Positions 7,300 through 14,377 of a DNA stretch of 19,015 bases are shown here, one piece after another. The translations under genes were made by a program, and so were the position numbers. Source of the stretch: CAYWKS01 sp964458935 (GTDB taxonomy: Bacteria > Planctomycetota > Phycisphaerae > Phycisphaerales > Zrk34); assembly GCA_964458935.1 (NCBI GenBank), contig CAYWKS010000043.1, positions 1 to 19,015 of the forward strand, written 5' to 3'. Under the pieces are notes generated by a model, which ran no database searches, was not told the DNA's origin, and saw only the letters and a list, made by a program, of their open reading frames with translations. Numbering within the stretch: position 1 is the stretch's first letter; each line of letters opens with the position of its first letter.

Positions 7300-8896
7300 C
7301 ACGCCCCCCTGCCGCGGCTTCCGCGGCGTCGTCGATGACCAGCGGCGACGGCTCGGCATCGCGCCGCTGTTCGATCACCAGGTTCGCTTCGGCGGTGAGC
7401 CGGTCGATCGGTGCTTCCAGCGACCGCAGCACCGGCGTCGGGAACAGGCCCAGGACCAGACACCCCACCGCCAGCGGCGACAGCACCACGATCTCGCGGG
7501 CGGTCAGGTCCTTGACCTTGCCGGCGTACTCGGCCGGCTCCTTCGCCGGGCCCATGATCACGCGGCCGACCATGTACAGGAGATAGATGGCCGCGAGGAT
7601 CAGCCCCAGCGCCGCGGCCGCCGCGTACCACGGGCCCAGCACCTCGGTCGCCTTGAACGCGCCCAGCAGCGTCAGGAACTCGCCGACGAACCCGTTCAGG
7701 CCCGGCAGCCCCACGCTCGCCAGCACGAAGAACACCATGAAGGTGGACCAGACCGGCAGCTTCCTGCCGAGCCCGCCCATCTGCCGCATGTCGCGCGTGT
7801 GGTACCGCTCGTAGATCATCCCCACACAAAGGAACAGCGCCCCCGTCGACAGGCCGTGGTTGATCATGTAGATCACCGACCCGCCCACGCCCTCGGGGTT
7901 GAGCGCGAACATGCCCAGCACGCAGAAGCCCAGGTGGCTGATCGAGGAGTAGGCGACGAGTTTCTTCACGTCGTCCTGCACCCAGCAGACCAGCGCCGCG
8001 TAGAGGATGCCGATGATCGCGAAGACCGCGATCAGCGGCGCGTAGGTCACGACGGCCTCGGGCGTCATGGGCAGCGCGAACCGCAGCAGCCCGTAGGTGC
8101 CCAGCTTCAGCAGCACGCCCGCGAGGATGACGCTGCCGGCGGTCGGCGCCTCGGTGTGCGCCAGGGGCAGCCACGTGTGCACGGGGAACAGCGGCACCTT
8201 CACCGCGAACCCGGCCATCAAGGCCCCCAGCACCCACGCCTGCTGCGACGCGGTGAGGTTGTCGGCCGCGAACGCCGTCAACGTGGCGATGTCGAATGTC
8301 CAGGCATTGCCCGGGGCCGCCGCGTGCGCCCACGCGACCCACACCACGCCCGCGAACGTCAGCAGCGACCCGGTCAGCGTGAAGATGAAGAACTTCTTGC
8401 TCGCCCAGACGCGGTTGCCCGACCCGAAGATGCCGATCAGGAAGTACAGCGGGATCAGCGTCAACTCGAAGAAGAAGTAGAACACGATCAGGTCGCGGGC
8501 GACGAACACGCCGGTCATCGCCGCCTGCAACAGCAGCAGCCAGAAGAAGAACTCCTTGTGGCGATGGTGCACGGCGCTGAACGTGCCCAGCACCGTGATC
8601 GGCATGAGGAACACGGTCAGCATGACCAGCCAGAAGCTGATCGCGTCGACGCCCATGTGCATGCTGACGCCGACCTGCGGCAGCCACTCCGCGATCCAGG
8701 CGAACTGCGCCGCCGCGGTGTCCGCGAAGTCGAACCGCACCCACGCCGAGACCCCCGTCATCGCCGCCAGCAGCGTCACGCCCAGCGCCGCCCACTTGAC
8801 CAGCCCCTCGCGTCCGGCGGGCAGCGCCAACACCGCCACCCCGCCGATCAGCGGGATCAGCACCAGCAAGGGCAGGATGAATGAACTCTCAGGCAT
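7289..8896 (-). CDS. nuoM: NADH-quinone oxidoreductase subunit M
   Basis: A 535-residue antiporter-like membrane subunit of complex I that forms the middle proton channel. E144 in FFFELTLIPLYFLIG is at the same number as the essential E144 of E. coli NuoM. K233 in GFAVKVPLFPVHTWLPLAH is the equivalent of E. coli K234. The rest is normal NuoM apart from a charged C-terminal tail of about 30 residues (from EANLVIEQRRD onward) beyond the last helix. The ATG at 8896 has only a weak GA-rich Shine-Dalgarno, and it lies 54 bases after nuoL. The 3' end overlaps nuoN. Confidence 0.97.
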   Translation of the reverse strand: MPESSFILPLLVLIPLIGGVAVLALPAGREGLVKWAALGVTLLAAMTGVSAWVRFDFADTAAAQFAWIAEWLPQVGVSMHMGVDAISFWLVMLTVFLMPITVLGTFSAVHHRHKEFFFWLLLLQAAMTGVFVARDLIVFYFFFELTLIPLYFLIGIFGSGNRVWASKKFFIFTLTGSLLTFAGVVWVAWAHAAAPGNAWTFDIATLTAFAADNLTASQQAWVLGALMAGFAVKVPLFPVHTWLPLAHTEAPTAGSVILAGVLLKLGTYGLLRFALPMTPEAVVTYAPLIAVFAIIGILYAALVCWVQDDVKKLVAYSSISHLGFCVLGMFALNPEGVGGSVIYMINHGLSTGALFLCVGMIYERYHTRDMRQMGGLGRKLPVWSTFMVFFVLASVGLPGLNGFVGEFLTLLGAFKATEVLGPWYAAAAALGLILAAIYLLYMVGRVIMGPAKEPAEYAGKVKDLTAREIVVLSPLAVGCLVLGLFPTPVLRSLEAPIDRLTAEANLVIEQRRDAEPSPLVIDDAAEAAAGGRDGR

Positions 8897-8950
8897 GGAT
8901 CATCTCGGTCGTCAAGTCGAGCCCGCCGCGGCGGGCATGTCCGCATCCCA

Positions 8951-11044
8951 TCAGATCACCACCGCGTAAATCACGATCGCCAGCACGAGGAACAGTCCCA
9001 ATCCCATGACGGTGGCGAAGCCCTGCAGCCGCCCGCGCTGCGTCGGGGCCTGCGCCTCGCCAAGCAGCCGCGGCGCCAGCCGCGCCAGACCGTCATACAC
9101 GCACGTATCCAGAATGAACCGATCCACGACCAGGTAACACAACCAGCCCAGCCCCCGCAGCGGCCGCACGATCAGCCAGGCGTATACCTCGTCGATGAAG
9201 TACTTGCCGTGCCACAGCCAGAAGACGGGCCTGGCGGCCAGCCGCACCTTCTCCGCCGCGTCGCGGTTGAACCAGTGGAAGTAGGCGGCCAACGCGATCA
9301 TGAGGATCGCCCCGCCGCCGGACAGCACACCCATCAGCGTGTGGCTGACGTAGAAACCGCCATGCTCGCCGACATGGGCCGCTTCGCCGCCGTGACCGCC
9401 GGCCGCGGCGCTCGAATGCTCCACCATCTCCGGCACCCAGCCACCGCTCCAGAAGCCCCAGCCGATCAGCAGCGCCGCGATCGCCAGCACCGCCAGCGGG
9501 CCGTTCATCAGCCAGCTCATCTCGTGCGGGCCGTGGTGATGGTCGTCGGGCGCGTGGTCCATCTCGTAGCCGTGATGCTCGCGGCCCATCTCGTACTCGG
9601 TCGGGCCCATGAACACCCGGAACCACAGGCGGAACGTGTAGAACGCCGTCAGCAGCGCCGTGGCCAGCCCGAGGAACCCGAGCAGCGGGTATTTGTTGAT
9701 CGCGCTGTAAAGGATCTCGTCCTTGCTGAAGAACCCGGCGGTCCCCGGCACGCCCGCCAGCGCGACGCACCCGCACAGCATGAGCAGCGCGGTGATCGGC
9801 ATCTTCGTCCGCAGCCCGCTCATCTTCCGCAGGTCGAGCTGACCGCTCAACGCGTGCATGACGCTGCCGGCCGTGAGGAACAACAGCGCCTTGAAGAACG
9901 CGTGCGTGTACAGGTGGAAGACCGCCCCGGTCGTGCCCAGCACGCCCACGCCCAGGAACATGTACCCGAGCTGCGAGACCGTCGAGTACGCCCAGATCCG
10001 CTTGATGTCGTACTGGCACAGCGCGATCGTCGCGGCGAACAGCGCGGTCACGCACCCGACCACCGCCACGGTCGGCAGCGCGTACTCGGATAGCTGGAAG
10101 ATCGGCAGCAGCCGCGCGATCATGTACACGCCCGCGGTGACCATCGTCGCCGCGTGGATCAGCGCACTGACCGGCGTCGGGCCTTCCATCGCGTCGGGCA
10201 ACCACACATGCAGCGGCAACTGCGCGCTCTTGCCGAACGCCCCGAGCATGAGCAGGAAGGGAATCAGCGTGAGCAACCACCCGCCGTGATCGTGGACCCA
10301 AGTTGAGGCCATGGACGCCGCGACGTAACGCGGGCTGTGCCCGGCGACCTCTTCGGCGGTACCGTGCAAGAGCATCTGGACTTCGCCGGCCGCGGGCAGG
10401 ATCGCGCTGTACTGCACCGCCCCGAACACCAGGAAGATCGCCATGATGCCCAGGGCGAAGCCGAAGTCGCCGACGCGGTTGACGATGAACGCCTTCTTCG
10501 CCGCCGCCACCGCCGAGGGCTTGCGGTAGTAGAATCCGATCAGGAGGTAGCTGGCCAGCCCCACGCCTTCCCACCCGAGGTACAGCAGCACCAGGTTGTC
10601 GGCGAGCACGAGCAGCGTCATCGCCAGGATGAACAGGCAGAAGTAGCTGAAGAACCGGGAGTAGCCCGGATCGCCGGCCATGTAGCCCGCGGCGTAGATG
10701 AAGATCAGCGTCCCGACGCCGGTGACGACCATGAGCATCACGATCGTCAGGGTGTCAATGTAGAACCCGAAGTCCACGGTGAAGTCGCCGATGCCGATCC
10801 ACGTGAACGCCTTGATGCTCGTGCCGTGGAAGCCGGCCAGGTCGCCCATGCCGCTCCACACCAGGCACGAGAGGACGAAGCTCGAGGCGACGGCGGCGAT
10901 GCCGACGGGCGCGGCCAGCCGCCGCACGGCGCCCGACTTCACGCACCCCAGCAGCGCACACACGACCAGGCCGATCGCCGGCGCCAGCGGGATCATCCGC
11001 GCCAGCTCCAGCAGGTCCGTATTGGTTTGGGCGAGTGTGATCAT
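8951..11044 (-). CDS. nuoL: NADH-quinone oxidoreductase subunit L
   Basis: A 697-residue subunit, the distal proton pump of complex I whose long lateral helix braces the membrane arm. Conserved features include E159 in YLGWEGVGLASYLLIGFY, K272 in GKSAQLPLHVWLPDAMEGPT and the following ALIHAATMVTAGVYM. Two His-rich hydrophilic stretches interrupt the C-terminal third: about 489-508 (with DHAPDDHHHGPHEM) and about 540-562 (Gly/His/Ala-rich). The length is at the upper end for NuoL. The ATG at 11044 lacks a Shine-Dalgarno; an internal ATG at codon 17, preceded by GGAG at 9 bases and starting MIPLAP, resembles the usual NuoL N-terminus and may be the true start. It lies 83 bases after nuoK. Confidence 0.96.
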   Translation of the reverse strand: MITLAQTNTDLLELARMIPLAPAIGLVVCALLGCVKSGAVRRLAAPVGIAAVASSFVLSCLVWSGMGDLAGFHGTSIKAFTWIGIGDFTVDFGFYIDTLTIVMLMVVTGVGTLIFIYAAGYMAGDPGYSRFFSYFCLFILAMTLLVLADNLVLLYLGWEGVGLASYLLIGFYYRKPSAVAAAKKAFIVNRVGDFGFALGIMAIFLVFGAVQYSAILPAAGEVQMLLHGTAEEVAGHSPRYVAASMASTWVHDHGGWLLTLIPFLLMLGAFGKSAQLPLHVWLPDAMEGPTPVSALIHAATMVTAGVYMIARLLPIFQLSEYALPTVAVVGCVTALFAATIALCQYDIKRIWAYSTVSQLGYMFLGVGVLGTTGAVFHLYTHAFFKALLFLTAGSVMHALSGQLDLRKMSGLRTKMPITALLMLCGCVALAGVPGTAGFFSKDEILYSAINKYPLLGFLGLATALLTAFYTFRLWFRVFMGPTEYEMGREHHGYEMDHAPDDHHHGPHEMSWLMNGPLAVLAIAALLIGWGFWSGGWVPEMVEHSSAAAGGHGGEAAHVGEHGGFYVSHTLMGVLSGGGAILMIALAAYFHWFNRDAAEKVRLAARPVFWLWHGKYFIDEVYAWLIVRPLRGLGWLCYLVVDRFILDTCVYDGLARLAPRLLGEAQAPTQRGRLQGFATVMGLGLFLVLAIVIYAVVI

Positions 11045-11105
11045 GCGTGCAGGCTAATCCGTCCACGGGTCCATGGGGTTATGTCACGCGCGGCGGCCGC
11101 GGCGG

Positions 11106-11125
11106 CCGGTGCACCGGGGCACCGG
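11106..11125 (-). promoter_or_regulatory. Hairpin between nuoK and nuoL
   Basis: CCGGTGC and GCACCGG form a perfect 7-bp stem with a 6-base loop, starting 2 bases past the nuoK stop codon and within the 83-base nuoK-nuoL gap, the largest gap in the operon. There is no T-run. It may partly terminate or stabilise the nuoJK part of the message. Confidence 0.35.
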
Positions 11126-11127
11126 CA

Positions 11128-11436
11128 TCAGCCGGACATCTCGCTCCACGCCTCGGCGTCGAGGGTGCGTTTGCGTCGGTACAGGTACACGACCAGGCCC
11201 AGCGCCATGGCCGCCTCGGCCGCGGCGATCGTCAGCACGAAGATCACGAACACCTGGCCGTCGAAGTTCATGTGATACTTGCTCAGCGCCACCAGCGACA
11301 CGACGATGCCCTGGAACATCATTTCGGTGCAGAGGAACATGATGATCAGGTTGCGGCGGGCGACGAACCCGATCACGCCGACAGCGAACAGGATCGCGCC
11401 GGTCAGCAGGTAGTGATTGAGTACGAGTGTGTCCAT
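11128..11436 (-). CDS. nuoK: NADH-quinone oxidoreductase subunit K
   Basis: A 102-residue three-helix membrane subunit of complex I, homologous to MrpC and to mitochondrial ND4L. The two buried glutamates of the proton path are present: E38 in FLCTEMMFQG and E74 in IAAAEAAMALGLVVYLYRR, equivalent to E. coli E36 and E72. The N-terminal HYLLTGAILFAVGVIGFVAR and the final positively charged segment are typical. The length is normal. The ATG at 11436 has no evident Shine-Dalgarno and lies 23 bases after the nuoJ stop, so it may depend on coupling to nuoJ. Confidence 0.97.
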   Translation of the reverse strand: MDTLVLNHYLLTGAILFAVGVIGFVARRNLIIMFLCTEMMFQGIVVSLVALSKYHMNFDGQVFVIFVLTIAAAEAAMALGLVVYLYRRKRTLDAEAWSEMSG

Positions 11437-11459
11437 GGGTCGCTACGGAGCGATGCGGT

Positions 11460-12410
11460 TCAGCCGCGTTGCCCCTCGCCTCCCGTTTGCGTATCTAACT
11501 CGGCATCGACCTCTTCGAGCACGCGCTTCTTGCCGATCACAATCGCACCGACCATCGACAGCAGCAGGATGACGCCGGCCAGCTCGATGCCCAGCGGATG
11601 ACCCTCGAACAGGGCCAGCCCGATGCGGTCGATGTTGCCCAGCCGATCGATCAGGGCGGCCCGGGTGTCGGGGTCGAGGGGGACCCGCATGGCCCGCCCG
11701 GCGCCCGCCGGGGCGACCAGCAGGGTGTCCACGCCATGCATCTCCAGTTGGGCCGACCCCAGGTCGACCTCCTTGTCGACCAGCTCCAGCTCCCGCAGCA
11801 GCGGGATGACGCGGCCGGGCGTGTCGTTGACCACCGTCGCGAGCGCGGGCTTGGCCTGATAGACCTGCGTGGGCTGCAGGTCCTTGGGGTTGGCGTGGAA
11901 CATCACGTGGCTGAGCACGGCCAGCAGGGCGAAGCCCAGCACCACGGAGCTGACCGGCTCCCGCGCCGCGCGGTCGTAGATCGGCGTCTTCTCCTCCTCG
12001 CCGGGCGCCTGCGGCAGGGTCGCGAGCATGATCACGAACAGGTAAGTCACCAGGATCGCCCCGGCGTAGATGATGACCATGGCGAAGGCCATGAACTCGG
12101 CCTCGAGGACCACGAACAGCCCCGCCGCCGACAGCACGACCATGACGAAGAACAGGGCAGAATACACAGGCCGCGGATGCGTGATGACCCGGACCGCCGA
12201 GGCGACGGCGATGGCGGTGAAGACGTAGTAGAAGGCGCCCGGGCCCTGCTGCTCGGGCCCGACGCGGCCGAGCATCCAGATGAGCAGCCCGCCGAGGGCG
12301 GCAACGCCGAGCAGCATGCCGGCCTTGCGGGGCCGCGGACGCTCCGCGGGGAGCATCATCCACACCGCCGCCGCTCCGAGCACCGATGCGATATAGAACA
12401 CGTAGTCCAT
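11460..12410 (-). CDS. nuoJ: NADH-quinone oxidoreductase subunit J, enlarged
   Basis: A 316-residue complex I membrane subunit, versus about 170-200 in most bacteria. The canonical core begins near residue 57: YYVFTAIAVASAVRVITHPR, then VYSALFFVMVVLSAAGLFVV and the hallmark VIIYAGAILVTYLFVIML (112-129). Two additions are visible: an N-terminal extension with two predicted helices (about 3-20 and 31-49), and about 85 hydrophilic residues (about 173-257) between helix 4 (EPVSSVVLGFALLAVLSHVM) and the last helix (GIELAGVILLLSMVGAIVIG). The position of E. coli E80, four residues before YAGAI, is Met111; some other families have Gln there. The ATG at 12410 has no Shine-Dalgarno but lies about 40 bases downstream of a good promoter. 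It is the first gene of nuoJKLMN. Confidence 0.93.
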   Translation of the reverse strand: MDYVFYIASVLGAAAVWMMLPAERPRPRKAGMLLGVAALGGLLIWMLGRVGPEQQGPGAFYYVFTAIAVASAVRVITHPRPVYSALFFVMVVLSAAGLFVVLEAEFMAFAMVIIYAGAILVTYLFVIMLATLPQAPGEEEKTPIYDRAAREPVSSVVLGFALLAVLSHVMFHANPKDLQPTQVYQAKPALATVVNDTPGRVIPLLRELELVDKEVDLGSAQLEMHGVDTLLVAPAGAGRAMRVPLDPDTRAALIDRLGNIDRIGLALFEGHPLGIELAGVILLLSMVGAIVIGKKRVLEEVDAELDTQTGGEGQRG

Positions 12411-12454
12411 GAGGCTTGGCTACCGGGCAGTTGTGACACGGGCGAAGGGTCAAG

Positions 12455-12483
12455 ACTGTATGACTCGCCGGGCGGTTTTGCAA
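12455..12483 (-). promoter_or_regulatory. Candidate nuoJKLMN promoter
   Basis: On the minus strand TTGCAA (12483-12478), an exact 17-base spacer and TACAGT (12460-12455) predict a start near 12448 and a leader of about 38 bases. It sits between the upstream terminator and nuoJ, which suits an independent operon. Confidence 0.5.
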
Positions 12484-12488
12484 CCGCC
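12471..12488. repeat. Perfect inverted repeat over the nuoJ promoter -35
   Basis: GGCGGTT and AACCGCC flank a 4-base centre and enclose the TTGCAA -35 box. It could be an operator for a repressor of the nuo genes, or a chance structure. Confidence 0.35.
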
Positions 12489-12541
12489 ACGCGCCCGCGT
12501 CCGCAGCGCCAAGCCCGCTTCAGCAACCGCCCTTCCGCGAC

Positions 12542-12578
12542 AAAAAAACGGACCGTGCCCGAGACAGGCGCCGGTCCG
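12542..12578 (-). terminator. Rho-independent terminator after the FlgM-like gene
   Basis: On the minus strand a CGGACCG/CGGTCCG stem, with further GCC/GGC pairing inside, is followed after one base by seven T residues (plus-strand A-run 12542-12548). This is the best intrinsic terminator in the window. It ends the FlgM-like transcript and insulates the nuo operon from it. Confidence 0.85.
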
Positions 12579-12618
12579 CGTTTCCTCAACCGCGTGGCTA
12601 TATGCGGTCGCTGGGAGG

Positions 12619-12633
12619 GAGAGAGAGAGAGAG
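12619..12633. repeat. (GA)7 simple repeat
   Basis: Seven GA units lie just past the stop codon of the FlgM-like gene; on its coding strand this is a polypyrimidine CT tract between the stop and the terminator. It is a possible site of length variation but is outside any coding region. Confidence 0.8.
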
Positions 12634-12638
12634 CAGAT

Positions 12639-12917
12639 TTACAGGTCCTCGCTCAACCGATCGACGGTGGCGTCGATGATGGCGTTGGCGTCATACACGC
12701 CGGCCTGGATGTTGGCCTTGGCCCGGGCGATCAGGTCCTCTCGGACCTCGGGGACGTCGGCGAGTTGCCCGAGCAGCTTGGCGGTGGTGCTGAGTTCGAC
12801 GCGATCGGCGGTGCGTTGCGGCGCTTGGGCCCGGCCGGCGTCCTGGGACCCCGCGCGCCGGGCGTGCACCGACCCGATCGAGGCCTGGTGGTGCGAAATG
12901 GGTCCAATGTCACTCAT
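12639..12917 (-). CDS. flgM: FlgM-family anti-sigma-28 factor (putative)
   Basis: A 92-residue cytoplasmic protein. The N-terminal 35 residues are polar and probably disordered. The C-terminal half, DRVELSTTAKLLGQL then VREDLIARAKANIQAGVY and DANAIIDATVDRLSEDL, follows the FlgM pattern 'D.v.lS..a..l...vR...v...k..i..G.Y..d...iA..ll..l'. FlgM holds sigma-28 (FliA) inactive until the flagellar hook is finished and FlgM is exported. The length is normal. The ATG is fixed by AGGAG seven bases upstream. It is monocistronic and ends at a strong terminator. A loose sigma-28-like promoter lies at 13029-13057. No other flagellar gene is in the window, so the target sigma factor cannot be confirmed here. 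Confidence 0.75.
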   Translation of the reverse strand: MSDIGPISHHQASIGSVHARRAGSQDAGRAQAPQRTADRVELSTTAKLLGQLADVPEVREDLIARAKANIQAGVYDANAIIDATVDRLSEDL

Positions 12918-13028
12918 GCTCGTACTCCTCGAGGCCGCGCCTGGCTATCAAAGTTCTGTGGTGTAGCCGATCCGTCGGCATGGCCAGCGGCCGCTGTCCC
13001 TTGGGCCGCATCAACGCGAACAGTCAAC

Positions 13029-13057
13029 ATATCGTGCAGCACCCTTCGAAAGCTTGA
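13029..13057 (-). promoter_or_regulatory. Loose sigma-28-like promoter for the FlgM-like gene
   Basis: On the minus strand TCAAGCTT (13057-13050) and CACGATAT (13036-13029) are separated by 13 bases, resembling the flagellar pattern TAAAGTTT-N11-GCCGATAA. The CGATA core and the A/T pattern of the upstream box match, but the spacing is two bases long. Confidence 0.2.
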
Positions 13058-13134
13058 ACCGAAACACCCGCCCCGGACCCCGTGCATGGTCCAAAAAGGG
13101 GGCCGGACCCGCTTGACGCAGCGCATCATCATGC

Positions 13135-13162
13135 ATGACAACCCATTACAAATTTTTACACT
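13135..13162 (+). promoter_or_regulatory. Candidate promoter for the SPOR-like lipoprotein gene
   Basis: ATGACA (13135-13140), a 16-base spacer and TACACT (13157-13162) lie in the only AT-rich part of this intergenic region. The leader to the chosen start would be about 135 bases. Confidence 0.35.
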
Positions 13163-13303
13163 ATGTCCATCGCCCCGCCGGATCCCCGTCCCGGGCCCGG
13201 CCTGCGGTGCATATCTGGACGCTCGTGCGCCGCCCGCCGACGCCCGCTTCGCCGCGTCGCCGCCGCTGTGGTAGCATGCACAGTTCACCGGGCACCGGAC
13301 CCG

Positions 13304-14125
13304 ATGCGACGTGCCATGGATAGCCGCCCCCGAGCAACCTGGACCACGCTCCTGCTCGGCCTGTGCGTGACCGCACCGGCGGTGCTGGCCGGCTGCGGCG
13401 GCAGCGGCTCGACGCCGGGGGACGACCCGTCGCTGTCCGCGGCGGGGCCCTGGGCCATCGCCGTCGATCAGTTCGACGGGTCGGGCCACCAGGGCCGAGC
13501 CGAACAGCGTGCCCGGCAATTCGCCCATCAGACCGGCCTGAGCGGGTTTCACGCGGTGGACGCGGGCGCCCGATCGATGGTGTACTTCGGCCGTTACACG
13601 AGCCCGCGGTCGACTGAGGCGCAGCGCGACCTGGGGCGACTGCGTCAGCTTCAGGCGCGAGGGCGATTCCAGCCGCGGTCGATCATCATGGGCCCGATGG
13701 TCCAGCCGGTGTCCAGCCCGTCGGGCACGGCGACCAACGTCTCCAGCGCGTGGGACCTGGCTCGGGTGGACCAGGAGGGAGCGATCTACACGCTCCAGGT
13801 GGCCAGCTTCAACAGCGATTTCGAGGGCGACCGGCGATCGTCGGCCGAGCAGCTCGCCGGGGAATACCGCCGCGCGGGCAACAAGGCGTTCTACTACCAC
13901 GGCCCGCGGGAGTCGCTGGTGACGATCGAGTTGTTCGGGCATGCGGCGGTGGAGCTGGTTCAGGCGGGTCCCGACAAAGGCCAGACGGTGTACCATCCTT
14001 ACATCCGGGACACGCTCCAGGCAGAGTACCCGCATATGCACGTCAACGGCGAGAAGGTGCCGATTCCGGGCAACCCGGGCGAGTTTGTGCCGACGTTCCT
14101 GGTGCGGGTGCCGTCGGCCAAGTGA
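13304..14125 (+). CDS. Putative lipoprotein with two SPOR-like repeats
   Basis: A 273-residue predicted lipoprotein. A basic N-region and a hydrophobic stretch (about 13-29) end in the lipobox LAGC with Cys31, followed by a Gly/Ser-rich linker. Two regions look alike and SPOR-like: 50-128 (starting WAIAVDQFDGSG, with a central aromatic MVYFGRYTS) and 161-232 (starting YTLQVASFNSDF, then AEQLAGEYRRAGNKAFYY). SPOR domains bind denuded peptidoglycan glycans, often at division sites. The pattern fits, but I cannot confirm it without a profile search. Alternative starts are ATG 13316 (same signal peptide, four residues shorter) and an unsupported extension to 13163. No Shine-Dalgarno is seen. It is followed 107 bases later by tRNA-Leu. 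Confidence 0.7.
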   Translation: MRRAMDSRPRATWTTLLLGLCVTAPAVLAGCGGSGSTPGDDPSLSAAGPWAIAVDQFDGSGHQGRAEQRARQFAHQTGLSGFHAVDAGARSMVYFGRYTSPRSTEAQRDLGRLRQLQARGRFQPRSIIMGPMVQPVSSPSGTATNVSSAWDLARVDQEGAIYTLQVASFNSDFEGDRRSSAEQLAGEYRRAGNKAFYYHGPRESLVTIELFGHAAVELVQAGPDKGQTVYHPYIRDTLQAEYPHMHVNGEKVPIPGNPGEFVPTFLVRVPSAK

Positions 14126-14232
14126 CGCGGGGCGCGGGGGTTGGCGAGGCGTGAGCTTGCCAGAGCGTGGCGCAGATCGTAGACTAGGTTGCTCGGTCGA
14201 CGCTTCTGAGGACCGGGCCGACACCCAACATC

Positions 14233-14316
14233 GCGGGCGTGGCGGAATTGGCAGACGCGCATGGTTCAGGTCCATGTGGGGTAAAACCCGTGAAGGTTCG
14301 AATCCTTTCGCCCGCA
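14233..14316 (+). tRNA. tRNA-Leu (CAG anticodon)
   Basis: Acceptor arms GCGGGCG (14233-14239) and CGCCCGC (14309-14315) pair perfectly, with discriminator A14316. The anticodon stem CATGG/CCATG closes the loop TTCAGGT, giving CAG at 14267-14269, which reads CUG. A long variable arm with a GGG/CCC stem marks it as a class II tRNA. The T-loop is TTCGAAT. CCA is not encoded. Leucine CUG is a heavily used codon in this GC-rich genome. Confidence 0.95.
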
Positions 14317-14318
14317 TT

Positions 14319-14338
14319 GGCCGGTCTTCGGACGGGCC
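14319..14338 (+). terminator. UUCG hairpin just after tRNA-Leu
   Basis: GGCC-G-GTC, TTCG, GAC-G-GGCC form an 8-bp stem with one internal G-G mismatch and a stable C(UUCG)G loop, two bases after the tRNA. It could set the tRNA 3' end or stop transcription, but no T-run follows. Confidence 0.35.
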
Positions 14339-14377
14339 GGGAAAGCCGAGTGAGTCCTCCGGCGGGGCCAGACATCG

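Larger units (their letters stand above)
12918..13303. other. Gene-free divergent region between the FlgM-like gene and the SPOR lipoprotein
   Basis: About 386 bases separate two divergent start codons. I see no convincing gene here. It holds candidate promoters for both directions, an AT-rich patch near 13135-13165, and an imperfect GGTCC/GGACC repeat around 13090-13110. Open frames crossing it are antisense or unsupported extensions. Confidence 0.6.

Noticed and set aside
7178..8884. 568-codon open frame on the plus strand
   Set aside because: It is antisense to nuoM and its product is a His/Arg/Gln-rich sequence without family character.
12619..12633. GA repeat as a phase-variation switch
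   Set aside because: It lies after the stop codon of the FlgM-like gene and outside any promoter I can see, so a length change would not alter a reading frame.
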